Below are positions 12,541 to 24,600 of a DNA stretch of 64,000 nt, piece by piece. This DNA comes from Psophocarpus tetragonolobus (taxonomy: Eukaryota > Streptophyta > Magnoliopsida > Fabales > Fabaceae): positions 12,325,501 to 12,389,500 of the forward strand of contig CM075694.1 of assembly GCA_037954015.1 (NCBI GenBank), written 5' to 3'. Below the pieces are notes generated by a model. The model saw only the letters and a program-made list of their open reading frames with translations. It was not told where the DNA came from and searched no databases. The position numbers were made by a program, and so were the translations under genes. The stretch's first letter is position 1. Each line of letters begins with the position of its first letter.

Positions 12541-13544
12541 AATATAAAGGTCCAAAGGTATAACAATACTAAAGATTTCAACAATATAAAAAACATTAGT
12601 TGTCTCATTTTTACTATATGGGTGATTTTTTTTAAAGATAGATTGTTGGTTACTTTCACGTCTTGATTTACTTTTAGTTTTATGTCAACGTTCACTATGT
12701 ATGGTCTTTTGTTAGTACCTATAAAAAATGGACTTTTATTTGTACATAACAATTTACTGAAGTAATAGAAAGAACGTCACTTGAGATTTACATAATTAAA
12801 GTATCTCTCGTACAGTTGCACTACAAATTTAAAACTTAAATAATTTACAAAAGTTAGATATAATAGAATGAGTTGGTTTCTCATAACATAACAAATTAAG
12901 GTTTGGAGCTTAGCGTAAAACTTAAAAGTGATTTTTCTTCAAAATATTGTTAAATACTTTTATTATAATTTTCATTACACTTTTAAAATGATTTTCAATT
13001 ACAAAATTACTCATTAATTCATAACCAGTACTACTCTAAAAAGATTAATTAAGAAAATTCTTAAAAATAATAATAAAAATACTGCTAACATATGACATTA
13101 AGTTGTTACATTAAATATTTCCATGCTCATATCCAATTATCAAATGAAATTGTTTCTCATATAAAAAATAGACATGATTCGTATTAATTTCTCAACTCAA
13201 CTCTAGTAAAACACAACAAAAATTGCGCTGAAAATGCTTTTACGTATCTTAAATTTTCAACCTACTACATTTATAGAAGAGAAATGATGCATATTTGCAG
13301 TGTTTCTCTTCCCAACATTTATTATAATATGGACAATAGAAAAAGAACTGTCATATATGTGCATAAAATATTTATAAAAGCAGGATAAATAAAAATAAAC
13401 ATTTAGTGGTTGTTTCGAAATAGTTTTATAATTTGTTTTGAGTCTTTTACTGTTTAAAAACTAAAAAACTGATATGGATAGTGTTTTTGAAAAACAATTT
13501 TAATCTTGATTTTTTAGTTTTTAAAAATTAAAAAATAAAAATAA

Positions 13545-14391
13545 GGGTTTGATTGGTTTGATTTTTTTTTTTAGTTTTTGAAAACAGTTTTCAAGAATAG
13601 TTTTTAAAAACTGTTTTCAAGAAAAAAAAATTGTTTGGCAAATTTTATTTGAAAACTGTTTTAAAGATGTAAAAATGGAAAAAACTTGTTTATATTTATT
13701 AATATTTCATTAATGAAAAACATAAGATACATATTTAGATTGTATTTTAAGTTTTCAAAAACAAAAACTGAAAACTGAAAAATAAAACTATTTTTACCTA
13801 TTCCTGTTTTTTAGTTTTTAAAAACTAAAAAATCAGAACTCTTCGAACTGTTTTCAGAAAACATTACCCAAACGAGTTTTTTAGTTTTTAAATACTAAAA
13901 TACTGAAAACAGTTTTATAAGACGGTTGTCAAACAAGTAAAAAACAGGAACACTTACAATTAGTTTTGCTTTTCACTTCTTTTATTCTTGTTTTGAAAAC
14001 TCAAAATACAATTGAAAAATGTTGTTTTTTGCTTTTCATTAATGAAATTCTAATATGGACAATATTTTCCGTTTTACATCTTCAAAATAATTTTTAAAAT
14101 TTTTTTCCCTAAAATATGTTTTGAAAACTATTCTTAAAATTTTTTTTCAAAACTTAAAAAACAAAACCAAATCAATCAAAACCCAAACTCAACAGTTTTG
14201 CTTTTCAATTTTATATTTTTATTTTCAAAACTCAAACTACAATAAAAATATATTGTTCTTTATTTTGCTTTTCATGAAGGAAATTTTAATAAGAACAAAT
14301 TTTTTTATTTTTATAAATTTTTTTTTCTTTTCTTTCAAAAATCAATTTTTAAAAACTATTTTAAAAAATAAAACCAAACCAATCAAACTCC
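13545..14391. mobile_element. Inverted-repeat (foldback/MITE-like) element with a duplicated right arm
   Basis: The left end GGGTTTGATTGGTTTGATTT is the inverse of AAACCAAATCAATCAAAACCC at 14163-14184 and again of AAACCAAACCAATCAAACTCC at 14371-14391. The arms are built from GTTTTTAAAAACTG and GAAAACAGTTTTC palindromes. The segment 13950-14184 recurs as 14190-14391, so the right arm was duplicated. No coding capacity is seen; the 14121-14411 frame is low complexity. A related fragment lies at 26575-26830. No clear target duplication is visible. Confidence 0.6.
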
Positions 14392-14537
14392 TGTTAAAAA
14401 AAAAAAACTAAGAAAAAATGGGTGATACTGTATAAACAAAAATTCTCTTTCACAAATTTGTTTGTCGTTTTATAAAAATTTATTAAACGAAATAGTGTTT
14501 ATTGATTATGAGACATGAATTTGGTAGAATCTTGCCA

Positions 14538-14544
14538 TATATAT
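14538..14544 (+). promoter_or_regulatory. Putative TATA box of the CAP-protein gene
   Basis: TATATAT in the context CCATATATATGTA lies 67 bases before the ATG at 14611, which would place transcription start around 14568-14575 and give a 5' leader of roughly 40 nt. This is sequence match and spacing only; the motif is common in such AT-rich DNA. Confidence 0.45.
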
Positions 14545-14610
14545 GTATTATGCAGAGATATTAGAATTGCACACACAAGTAGGGTCACAGAGACACAAGT
14601 TGACATCAAA

Positions 14611-15138
14611 ATGAAAACAATTATCCATCCTGCATTGTTCTTGCTAGCAGCGGTGGCGACGTTCCACGTGGCATCACCGGGAGCAGCAGCTGCGGTGTCG
14701 GCGGCGGTCCCGGCGGCTGCGAGGGAGTTTCTGGAGGCGCACAACCAGGCTAGGGCGGCGGTGGGGGTGGAGGCGCTGCGGTGGAGCGAGCAGGTGGCGA
14801 ACGTGACGAGCAAGATGGTGCGGTACCAGCGGGACAAGATGGGGTGCCAGTTCGCGAACCTGACCGCGGGCAAGTACGGCGCCAACCAGCTCTGGGCTCG
14901 TGGCACGGCGGTGACGCCGCGAATGGCGGTGGAGGAGTGGGTGAAGCAGAAACAGTTCTACAACCACAGCGACAATTCCTGTGTCCCGAACCACAGGTGC
15001 GGCGTTTACACCCAAGTCGTGTGGAGGAAGTCTCTTGAGCTTGGGTGCGCCCAGGCCACGTGTGTTAAGGACCAGGCTAGCTTAACCATTTGCTTCTATA
15101 ATCCCCCTGGCAACTATGTTGGTGAAAGCCCTTATTAA
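14611..15138 (+). CDS. Secreted CAP-superfamily protein, PR-1-like (STS14 type)
   Basis: Intronless 175-aa protein. The start at 14611 is preferred over an in-frame ATG at 14515 because it opens directly into a signal peptide (residues 1-28: KTIIHP, a Leu/Ala/Val core, then Ala-rich). The mature part has the CAP landmarks in order: HNQAR (44-48), KYGANQLWARG, VEEWVK, CGVYTQVVW, GCAQATC, CFYNPPGNYVGESPY. It is probably secreted to the cell wall. Three N-glycosylation sites are seen (NVT, NLT, NHS). Two of the four cavity residues of canonical CAP proteins are replaced: GEN reads GAN and GHYTQ reads GVYTQ; as I recall, this also holds for the STS14/At5g66590 clade. Family members act in defence and floral organs; the exact role here is unknown. 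The gene is strikingly GC-rich in AT-rich surroundings. Confidence 0.92.
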   Translation: MKTIIHPALFLLAAVATFHVASPGAAAAVSAAVPAAAREFLEAHNQARAAVGVEALRWSEQVANVTSKMVRYQRDKMGCQFANLTAGKYGANQLWARGTAVTPRMAVEEWVKQKQFYNHSDNSCVPNHRCGVYTQVVWRKSLELGCAQATCVKDQASLTICFYNPPGNYVGESPY

Positions 15139-17189
15139 TCCTTCATCATCACCACCTTATTATCACCATCTATCTTCAGTTCACTCTTCTTCACTTCCAT
15201 CTATCATGTAACTTTTCAATTTCCTACCTTATATCATATTATTTGTTTACCACTTACCAGATCTTGTTTTTTATTTAAAAATGAAAACTAATAGGCGAAT
15301 ATCTCATGTACTATTATCCACGTACTATTATACACTTAATAAGAAAAATACATCCTATTGTAGGATTTATGACATGATAAGATGAAAAAGATAAAAAAAA
15401 AATAAAAGATGTTGATAAGATATATAAATTACTCTTTAACTATACTAGCTTGTGGGCCCGCTTGAGTTAAATCCTAGGATTCGAAGGTGTGTGGAAGATG
15501 GTTATTTCCCTAAACTGCCAAAAAATGTCATAAAAAGCTTTGTTTTAGTTTGGTGGAGAAGTGTTTAAGGGATTGGCTTGGTGGAGTCTTGTGGGGTTTG
15601 CATCAACTGCATGTCAGTAACTTTGTCTTTATGGCATCCCATGAATTATGTCTGGTCTCTAGAGTTCACGTGCACATGCGGGCCACCATGTGGATCACCA
15701 CACCAGTTAACACGGAATTTTTTGTTTCAAACGAAGCCAAAATATCTAATTGCCATTTTCTGATGTTGCGTTTGTGTGTCCCCTGTAGTATTATGTACGA
15801 GTGAGTATTGGTAACTGTTCACTTGTGATTCTGTCCGGTGTCAACAGCCTTTCTAATAATTCTCATTTTTCTTAAAGTTCATACAGAAATATCTAATAAC
15901 AAATTTGGTTTAGCTTAATTTTAACGAAATTATAGCGTACTTTTGAGAGTTTAATTTCCATGCTGTCAATACACTGTTAAACAAACAGAACTCACGGTTT
16001 AGTATGTAAAAGTTATCACACTTTCAGTATGCCATTCTCTCATTGGATAGCAATGTTAAAACTCTTTCAATAGTTAATAATAAATAGATTAGTTTCTTCC
16101 TTTTAAAACCTATCAATAATTAAGAAAAATATACTTCGTTACAGTTTGTGTCTTCAATTTTTCTGATTTTTCACATCTAATTTCTAAAATCATTTAATTT
16201 ATGTTCAATCGTGGTTAAATTCGCGTTGAAGGTTAAATAGTAAATGATACCCTCAGTCATTTAGTTACATGTTATATAGGTTCTAAACTATGATTTAAAG
16301 AGAATTTGCATGATGGAAAAATACTTGCAATTAATAAATCTTCTTCCACTAACATAATTTTATTTCTTTTTTCACTTAACTGTTAATAATTGAACACAAA
16401 CTCAACAATTTTAAAAATTAAGAACTCAATGTCATAACTAAACTATCCGAGGACAAATTTAAAAGTTGGAAAACTGGGAGATACATTGTGTAACTAAACC
16501 TTAAAAAAAGTAAACTATTATTTATTTGTCCTTAATAAATTAACAATTTTTTTATGAAATAAATTAAGCTATCAAACGAACTTAATTCAGTTGAGATGAA
16601 AGTTAGGTGAAAAACTAGTCACATGACAACAAGCAACCATTGTCCATTTATGATTGGACACCACCTGTGGCGTCATGTGATTATTAAATATTAATGGTAG
16701 CGATCTCAATGCACCCGCTTTTGTATTCATGTGCTCTATAGCTAATTTTATAATTATATGTATGCAATGGCGTTATCGCAACGTATAACAGGCTAGTTTT
16801 AAATCACAAAAAAAAAAAAAAAAGATAACTGATTATAGCAACAAACCATTTACACTGCTAATATCAGGAGCTGAACTCTATGAATAGAGTACATCAATTA
16901 CAGATAATACAATGAAATTGTAACACAATACATACGCAAAATGCTACACATTGCAATATTAGATTTTGCTGTTTCTGCTACCCTGTCAACTTTGTACAAA
17001 AGAATACACAATAGAGCAAACAATTCAAATCAAGGTTTTAAATTGCACTAGCAGTTGTAATTGCAGTATCACGAACCTTGATAATTTGGAAAATTGCAGA
17101 CAAATGCAACCTACATTGCAGTTGTGAACTCTCTTTGAGAACTTAGATGTAGATTTTCTCTCATAGTAAGAAGCAAGGCTACCAAACAA
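15139..17189. other. Intergenic between the two host genes
   Basis: Holds the 3' region of the CAP gene (to about 15350) and, at its right end, the 3' untranslated region of the minus-strand MIP1/DUF547 gene. The frames at 15550-15804 and 15578-15763 (+) have no recognisable family. One nested palindrome is listed separately. Confidence 0.5.
16619..16680. other. Nested palindrome / potential cruciform
   Basis: The outer arms TCACATGAC (16619-16627) and GTCATGTGA (16672-16680) are perfect inverse copies. Between them TGTCCA and TGGACA form a second stem around an 8-nt loop. Function unknown; it lies in the convergent 3' space between two genes. Confidence 0.6.
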
Positions 17190-20100
17190 TTATTTTACCA
17201 GCTCCTTAGGTATGAGATATCGAAAAGTGAAGTTGTGAGGAACCCATTCTATGCTCTTCTTGGATTTTGCAAGGTCACATTTCTTAACACTCTTTCTTAG
17301 AGATTCAGGTAGAGACAGCTGGATCATCTCCTTGGTACCAGCAGAGCACAAGCCTGAATCCTTGGAAAATGATTCCACAAGCTTAGGTAAGAGTATTTTC
17401 TGGTCCTTACGTACCCCAAAGGTAGCTCGAATGTACTCTTCCTTAGCAACTTCTAGTTCTTGAACCACTCTCTTGGGTGTATATACACGTACCTGTCATA
17501 GTTTATAAAAAATATAAGCAACTCACTAAAGTTGAGCATGTAAAAAATAGTTATGTAATATTTATCTGTTTGTCCAAATACATTCTCATGTTTAATCCCC
17601 AGTAACTTGTTTTTGGTTTTAGCACAATCCCAGAGCAAGCTAACGCTACACCTTTTTATAATGTAGTAAACTCTTGTACAGTAAACAAAATCCACGTTAA
17701 CAAAGTAACTAATTCATCTAGATGTGATAATAGTATAGTCAAATGAAGGCATTAAGAACACCACCAATAATGGATTGAATTCCCGAAAGTCCAAACAATG
17801 TTGTGCAACTAGACAAGTTTAAATGAAATTAGTCCATGTTGAAATGATCTGTGCTATGTTTTCTCAATTTAATTTGCCAGCACAGAAAGTAATTGCCCAA
17901 ACAAATATTCAGTGTTGAAACATGGAAATGTTGTAGGTCTAACTAATGAAAAACCACATACAAACACACTGAGAAGAATTAGAATAAGTACCGCTGGGTC
18001 AGAATGGTTTCCTGAACAGAGTGCGAAGTGTAGAAGAGGCTGAGGATGCTCAATTGCATATGCTTGTCGTCCATCTCCAGCTCTGAATTTTGTCCTTGAA
18101 GAAAAGAACAAGCGGAACCACTACAAGAGGGTGACAGTAAGAAGAAGATCCCATGTAAGTCACTCAATGGATTTGCAAAATAAATACTTGCATATTTAGG
18201 AGAGACTTCAAAGAGCATATTATAAGCTAAATCAAGTGAGAGAAAGGGGGGAATTGTATGAAGTATGAACCACCTGTCCAGGGCGAGGCAACCGGCACCC
18301 AAGTATAGTGTTCTGTATTGTGTCTGCACTGACAGTATGACCCCCAATATTATATGCAGCCTGCAAAGGGCATCAGATTTAAGCCTTTCAGCAAAAGCAG
18401 ACAGGCTTAATAGTTTCATCAAATTGACTATTTAAGCTACTACTCTATGATTTTACCTTCAACAGAAGGAACATTCTTTTCAAATTGTTTTGTGGAATTT
18501 CATAAGCCAAAAATGCCTATTAGAAACCAAGAGCGTATTATAAGCTAAATCAAGTGAGAGAAATATAAAACTATGAAATAGAAACATTGTTTTGAGAATA
18601 GTAATAATTACATGCATCACCAAAGCATTGTGTATATTGATCCAGAAAGCTAACTTCTCCTCGTGTTTCAACTTCCCAGGATCTACTTCTTCTAATTGAC
18701 AAATAAGTGACCTGAAACAACGCAGAAATATATTATAACTACAAGAGACTGAAGAATCCAACTTAATTATGAACTTTTCACATGAAAGATTCATGATCTC
18801 TCAATCAGATATTAATAAACTCACCTGAAATTCTTGAGCAATTGCTCAGTGTCATCCAACTTCTGATTCTCTCTGTAAATCCATGATACCTCAACCATGG
18901 TGCTGTATGGTCCACTAAACTCTTTGAGTCCTTCTACATGGAAAGGATTGTCTAACCGTACATCAAAAGAAGAATTATTCCTGAACCCTGGACTCCACAT
19001 GTCTCCTTGATCTCCAATAGAAAGGGCACTAGTTGAAGACAAGGATGAACCGGGAGAAGAAAGGCCAGGATTTGTTGTAGATGGATCTGAGAGTTTGCAA
19101 TATATAGCTGATATGCATTTGACCATATCCTCAGAAAGCCTATTAGGTGTATCTGGAATATGATCAGATATTCGGGTGCCAAGATGTTCTGCCAGGCTGA
19201 TTATTCTTGATGAACCATCAACATTTTGGGCATACTGTATAAGACTAAACTGAGTCAAAAACCAAAGAAGGCCACCAAAAAGATGATTCTACTGTCATAA
19301 TGTATTCTTTCAAAAGGATAAAACAAGTTTGAGTAACCAAGACAAATATGATTGCAGAAACTCTGTACTATGAGCCATACTAAATACAAAAAACAGGTGA
19401 AAAGAAATTTCCATTAAGCATGATTTACCTCCATCATGGACAATGGTTGAGAATGACAAGCACGCACAGATTCTGTCAATTCTTCTGCTGTCGGAGGAGA
19501 TACTCTTGTTGTAAATGCTGTACACTGGGATATTGAGGAGCGGCAACGATATACTCCTGAGTCTAAATGCTTTCCTTCTGGCTGATGTACATTGTATGCT
19601 TTCCCTAGAGTCTCATGTTTATGTCCATTATATTCTTTTTGTAGAGTATCAAGCTCATGATCAATAGATTGTACTGCGGAGCATCCTCTTTTGGTTAAGA
19701 CCTCAGGCTTAGATACTTTAGCGAATCTTGCTCTGGGTGTTGTTGGAGGAGACTTTACTTTTTCCTCCTTGGTGAATGGAGCTACAGAGGGTAATTGTTG
19801 ATCAAATGCTTTACGATACAAGGAGAGAAGATATTGTTCCAAATATAGAACTTCTAACTCTAACACTGCAATTTCTTTAATTAATTTGGACGTTGGCTGT
19901 AGTCAAAAAACAAAAAAAGAAATGTCAAGACAAACAGAAAGCCGTAAATGACGAGAAAATCATACTAGGCCTTTAATCCAAAACAATGTATAAACATATA
20001 CAGGAATAATCTTGTGATTGCAAGCACATACATATGGAAGATTCAGCCACAAAGATATTCACCATCAGCCTAGCATGCATAAAACAAAACTACTGTATGT

Positions 20101-21602
20101 TTGTTTGCAACATCAGCCAACATTCTTTTAATGTTTAAGAAAATAAATCAGTCCACTGATTCTCGACGCGTCACACATGTTGATAACTGTACGAAAATTA
20201 TGACATCAGAAGCAAAAATGCCAAATTATTGGCTCACAATTTGTTTAAGAAGTTTCAACCTTGGGCAGTATTAAGTCATTTGAATTAACAAGAGATGTAG
20301 GTCTGTATCCAAGTGCCTTCTCTAACGTGCATCTGACCTTAAATTGGTCTTGCAGTCTTTTCTCTAATAGTAGAATCTGACACAAGATAATTTAATACAA
20401 AAATAGACATAGCTATTAGTTAGAAGTATGTTGAACCACAAGAAAAATCTGAAGCAAGATTGAATGAAAATGATTAATTGAATAGAATATGCAACAAAAG
20501 AATTGCGATAAACACTTCTAGTATTGTACCTCTTGCTTGAGAGTATGTTGAACATCATTTGTAGGGGTTTGTTTTTTCCCAGGTTTGCCACATTCTGTGA
20601 GGTACCCTGTATCCTGAACCAGATCAAAACCATAAACAGGTGTGAAAATCTTTCTTCCAAATAAGTGTCTTGAAGTGACTTGTTGTGCCTGTGGACTATG
20701 TGGACCACAGAACACACAATACTATTATATGAAATAAGACCATTACTATCACAATTGTATGAGATGGAATTAATTATGTCAAACATTTTGCTTTTTAGTT
20801 ACATTATGTCAAACATATATTTCTTTGGTTACATTATGTCAAACATATATGATTTCCATAAAATCAATTCTCTGTACATACATCGCATACATAAATTCGA
20901 AATATATCTTTTTTATTAAAATTTCTGTCTGCAATTGTTTCCTCCCTCCCCCTCAAAAAATGTCGGCATCATAAATGCCTAACAATGCATTTATAAAAAT
21001 AGCACCTTCAAATTCCCAAGTTAAAAAAGCTAGAAATATAAAAGGGGAAGGCAATATTGATGAATAATGTAGTGATTGACTATACCAGCTTCGTTCGATC
21101 ACAGACCTCAAACTGATTATCTGGATTATCACCCTTGACTATTTTCTTATCAGGAAAGCTGACATATAAAAACAGTAAAACACAGTTAATATATATGATA
21201 CATTAATATCTGCTTCTGTATTTTATTTTGTGGTTCCCTTTTACAGTGAAAAAGCTGCATTAACGAAATCCCCAATTCTCATCAATTCTAAGAGGTTCGA
21301 GCCTTCAGTTTCACTTTCAATCATCAATCCTCTCCTTACCCCTACCTTTTTTCTCCCCAAAGGATGTGCTCATTTAGGTGGATTACAGAGTAAGCAAAAC
21401 TAAACCCAAAGGGAATTAATGAATGGATGCAAAAACATTAACTGAAATGTAAAAACTTTATTTTTCCATTTTCCATGAAAAGCAAGCAACCCCTTATGCA
21501 TGAAATCCACCATAAAGATAGTACAAAAGATAAAATAAGCAAAACAAATAGAGGGTACCTCTTTGAACGCTTGTGCCTTGGAACCAACTCTTCCAACCCC
21601 AT
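17190..21602 (-). CDS. MIP1 leucine-zipper / DUF547 domain protein, 11 coding exons
   Basis: Exons in transcript order: 21602-21559, 21158-21086, 20688-20530, 20376-20260, 19896-19429, 19234-18825, 18711-18612, 18516-18457, 18360-18274, 18120-17992, 17492-17190. They total 1950 nt (649 aa plus stop). Every junction is GT-AG and the phases agree. The start MGLEELVPRHKRSK is typical of the family; an in-frame extension upstream exists, but CTTTCAG two bases before the ATG suggests a 5'-UTR intron. Residues ~78-165 form the Leu-rich coiled coil (ternary-complex-factor MIP1 type: LLLEKRLQ, LELEVLYLEQYLLSLYRKAF). Residues ~424-560 form DUF547 (EEKLAFWINIHNALVMH, AAYNIGGH, GRQAYAIEHPQPLLHFAL). In its middle, DMVKCISAIYCKL precedes DUF547. 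The molecular function of this family is poorly known; MIP1-type proteins were named as MADS-box interactors. It appears intact. Confidence 0.93.
20764..20850. repeat. 30-bp tandem repeat inside an intron
   Basis: The motif ATTATGTCAAACAT recurs at exact 30-bp spacing three times (about 20775, 20805, 20835) within intron 2 of the MIP1/DUF547 gene. Confidence 0.75.
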
Positions 21603-24600
21603 GCCTGAAAGCCATCCAAAACCAAAGTCATTCCCAGTGAACCAAATATACAACACCACCAAAGAGAAGCATAAAACAAAACAACACGGGATCACCATCA
21701 TCCTACCCTGGAACATAACAATCACCAAGAACTCAGGAAGAGAATACAACACTTGAGAGCAGTGCAATGACCCAAAAATGCAGAAACACTATATAGCCCA
21801 GTACCAAATTAACCAAGAAAGTCTATAAGCCAGATTCCAAGACTTGACTTGATTTGACTAGTTGAATTTCAGGAGAGAAAAGCTTCCTTAGTACCCACAA
21901 ACCTCAGACATAAACATAACTACAATGGGGCAGTACTAAAACCAAACCCACGGATGTAGAGAAAAGATTAATAGCCTTTTGACCAATGAGCCTTCTCTTT
22001 TGACAACCTCTCCTTGGGGTGGTACTAACTAATTGTGTTGTTCTATGCTCATAGCCTTTTTCTAAAGGGTGGCCTTTTGCACTGGTAGACCGGTGTGAAA
22101 TGTCAAAACGTTTACCAAAAGTTAACAAATCTCCCTGTAAAAAGCCTCTACAGATCCAATGGAAGAAGAAAATAAAATAGTGGCAGCTGAATACATGTTA
22201 CATTTTCATACAAACTATAAGGGCCATATTATAGAGTTGCTGACGCCTCATTCATCAATCAACACTTGGCCTTATGCAGTTTATAAGGGTGTTTATACAA
22301 GTAAATTGTCACCAGTAATTTCACTCAGAAAATAATAAAAAAGTAAAGGATTGAAGAATACTTTTAAATGTTGAGCTACTGATGCGCATATTTATATTGT
22401 AATTAATACCACGCGCATATTTTCTAAAGAGAACAACTTGATGCTTTAAGTTGTAACTATTTTTACAACATTGTTTTTTATATATGTTATTTTTTAAGTA
22501 ATTGTATAAATACATTTTTAATACATTCTTTTTTCTAATTTATTTCTGAAAAAGGTTATGGTGTGAAAATGAAGTAGGAAAAAGCATTACTCTATATCCC
22601 TTATTTTATTCTATTCTAAATTATAATTGTGTAAAAACTGTCCTTGACATTAATGGGAAAAAGTTTATGTCTTTTATTATCAAATTTTACAAAGAAACAG
22701 CCAAAGTGAAAAAAGAAGAGAATTCAGAATCATAAACTATGTTTTGTCTTAAATTAAATGGTCTGGAAATAGTTTCTTTATCCATTATTCCATTATCAAT
22801 TTTTACATCTTTTCGTAGTTCTTCCCGCAATACATGTATATGATGATTGGATAGAAATAGAACTATGCTCTCTCATTGACTGTCTATATGACCCTATATA
22901 TGTATATATAGTTGGCTATCTAATTTTCAATATTTTCTGCTCTCGTCGGTAAGAGTTGGTGATAGTCCGTCCAACCTTTGTCTCATTTTACATCACATCT
23001 TTAATTATTAAGCCATTTGATTTGATGCAGCAAAATTAAGAGAAATGGAAACGGAAATAAAGATAAGATAGTTGTTTATTTTTGTCAAAGAGATACCATT
23101 TGACTGTGCTGAATGCCAATAATAGTGGTACCATTTATTAGTTTAGGTTCATTGGATTAATCTGTATACAGTGTTAGTGAAGGCTCGCATATTGATTTGA
23201 ATTCTTTCATATTCGTTGTGGGACTTGTCATGTCCATTCATGAAAAAGGCATTTTGTTTGCACTCTTCCTAGACCGATTAAGTTTTCACAGATTATAACC
23301 AATAATGAGGAAAACAAGTCACTAGGTAACAAAATAGTGGCTTAATTGCAAGAAGGAAAAGTAACTGTTTATCTCAAAAGTGATGAAAGATAAAAGGATA
23401 ATAGACGTTGGATGCTTGAAAGTTGAAAGGAATAGAGGTTTTGTGGGGTTTCTCTTTGTCTAAATGTCTTTTGAGGGAATTAAGAGATGCCCCATATTGT
23501 CCTTCAGTGTCAAAGAAACTAACGTTTGTCACAGAATCAACAATTCTTTTAATATGCAGATATAGATTAGTGGGACTTCTCAGTTCTCACTTGACCTTTA
23601 CCAAAACCAATACAAAAAGAAAAGGATGGGAGTGCTGTAAGGTGGCCAGTTCTCCCTTTTTGTCGTCATATTAACCTACTTAGTAAGAAAGTTTCTTTTT
23701 TGCTGCACACTTGCTTAGACAGAGAAAAAGAAATGAAAAAGGAGGTGAAGTGGTGCAGGAAAAGCTGAATTGGCTCAAGCTTGGTGAGAGAAAATAACCA
23801 AGGGAGAAATTTGTTGGTAAAACATGTTCACATGCAATGTTATTTAATGCACATCTTATTATCTTAATAAGTATATAATAACTTATTCAAGATTGGAGAT
23901 GAAAGAAAAATAAAAGGACACATAAGAAATGCATAATTATTATAAGTCATAACAAGTGAAGTCCTATATCTTTATTGTAATTATGAGTAATTAATTCATT
24001 TTAAAGCATAAAGAGGCTCAATCGATAACAAAGCTAAGATAGGCTATAGACAAAGAGTAGTAAACATCTTTCACAAGCTTAACTGTGATGAATAGTTATT
24101 TTGCTCAAACAACATTATCTATTTTTCCTGATATAGTAGATTATGTCTTATGTGTAACATATAGAATTAATTAGTTATGCAGTAAGGAAAATGACAAAGC
24201 ATTCTAACATCTGAGCTTTGTTTTCCTTCTAATAAACTAGACAAAGTGACAAATTTTATAAGAACCTCGTTAGGTTATTTTCTCAATGAACCGAGTAAGA
24301 ACAAAACCTATATGCACGGTTCTTCTGGACACATGATATTTTAAGCTTCACCACAGAGTCGAAAATACTGGTCCCAATAAATAAACAAATGAAACTTCTA
24401 TTTTATCTTATCGCGGAAATTTCATATAATCCAGAAGGACTTCTGTGCCACAAAACACCAAGCTAACAAGAAAAAATAATGAGTGGTATATGGTTTCAGA
24501 CCAAGTGTGAACATTGGTTTTCAAATCAATCTGACAGACATGCTTCCTAGATCATGTAACTGTCGAAATTGTCTAATTAGATGAGGATCTAAATTCACAG

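Larger units (their letters stand above)
9606..13400. other. AT-rich intergenic DNA, no gene
   Basis: A very AT-rich stretch. Apart from the direct repeat at 11550-12460 and the microsatellite at 12510-12537, I see no gene, RNA or intact element. The frame at 12507-12752 (-) is microsatellite-derived. Confidence 0.6.

Noticed and set aside
14515..14610. Upstream in-frame ATG extending the CAP protein by 32 residues
   Set aside because: The extension would bury the signal peptide, and it starts before the likely TATA box at 14538.
14674..15038. Additional open frames on both strands across the CAP gene (113 aa minus, 85 aa plus)
   Set aside because: They are shadows caused by the high GC content of the real gene; the residues are Arg/His/Pro-rich with no domain.
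21438..21767. Hydrophobic 109-codon frame covering exon 1 of the MIP1/DUF547 gene
   Set aside because: It is the exon frame read through into intron and 5' flank. MGLEELVPRHKRSK is the family start and a CTTTCAG acceptor precedes it.
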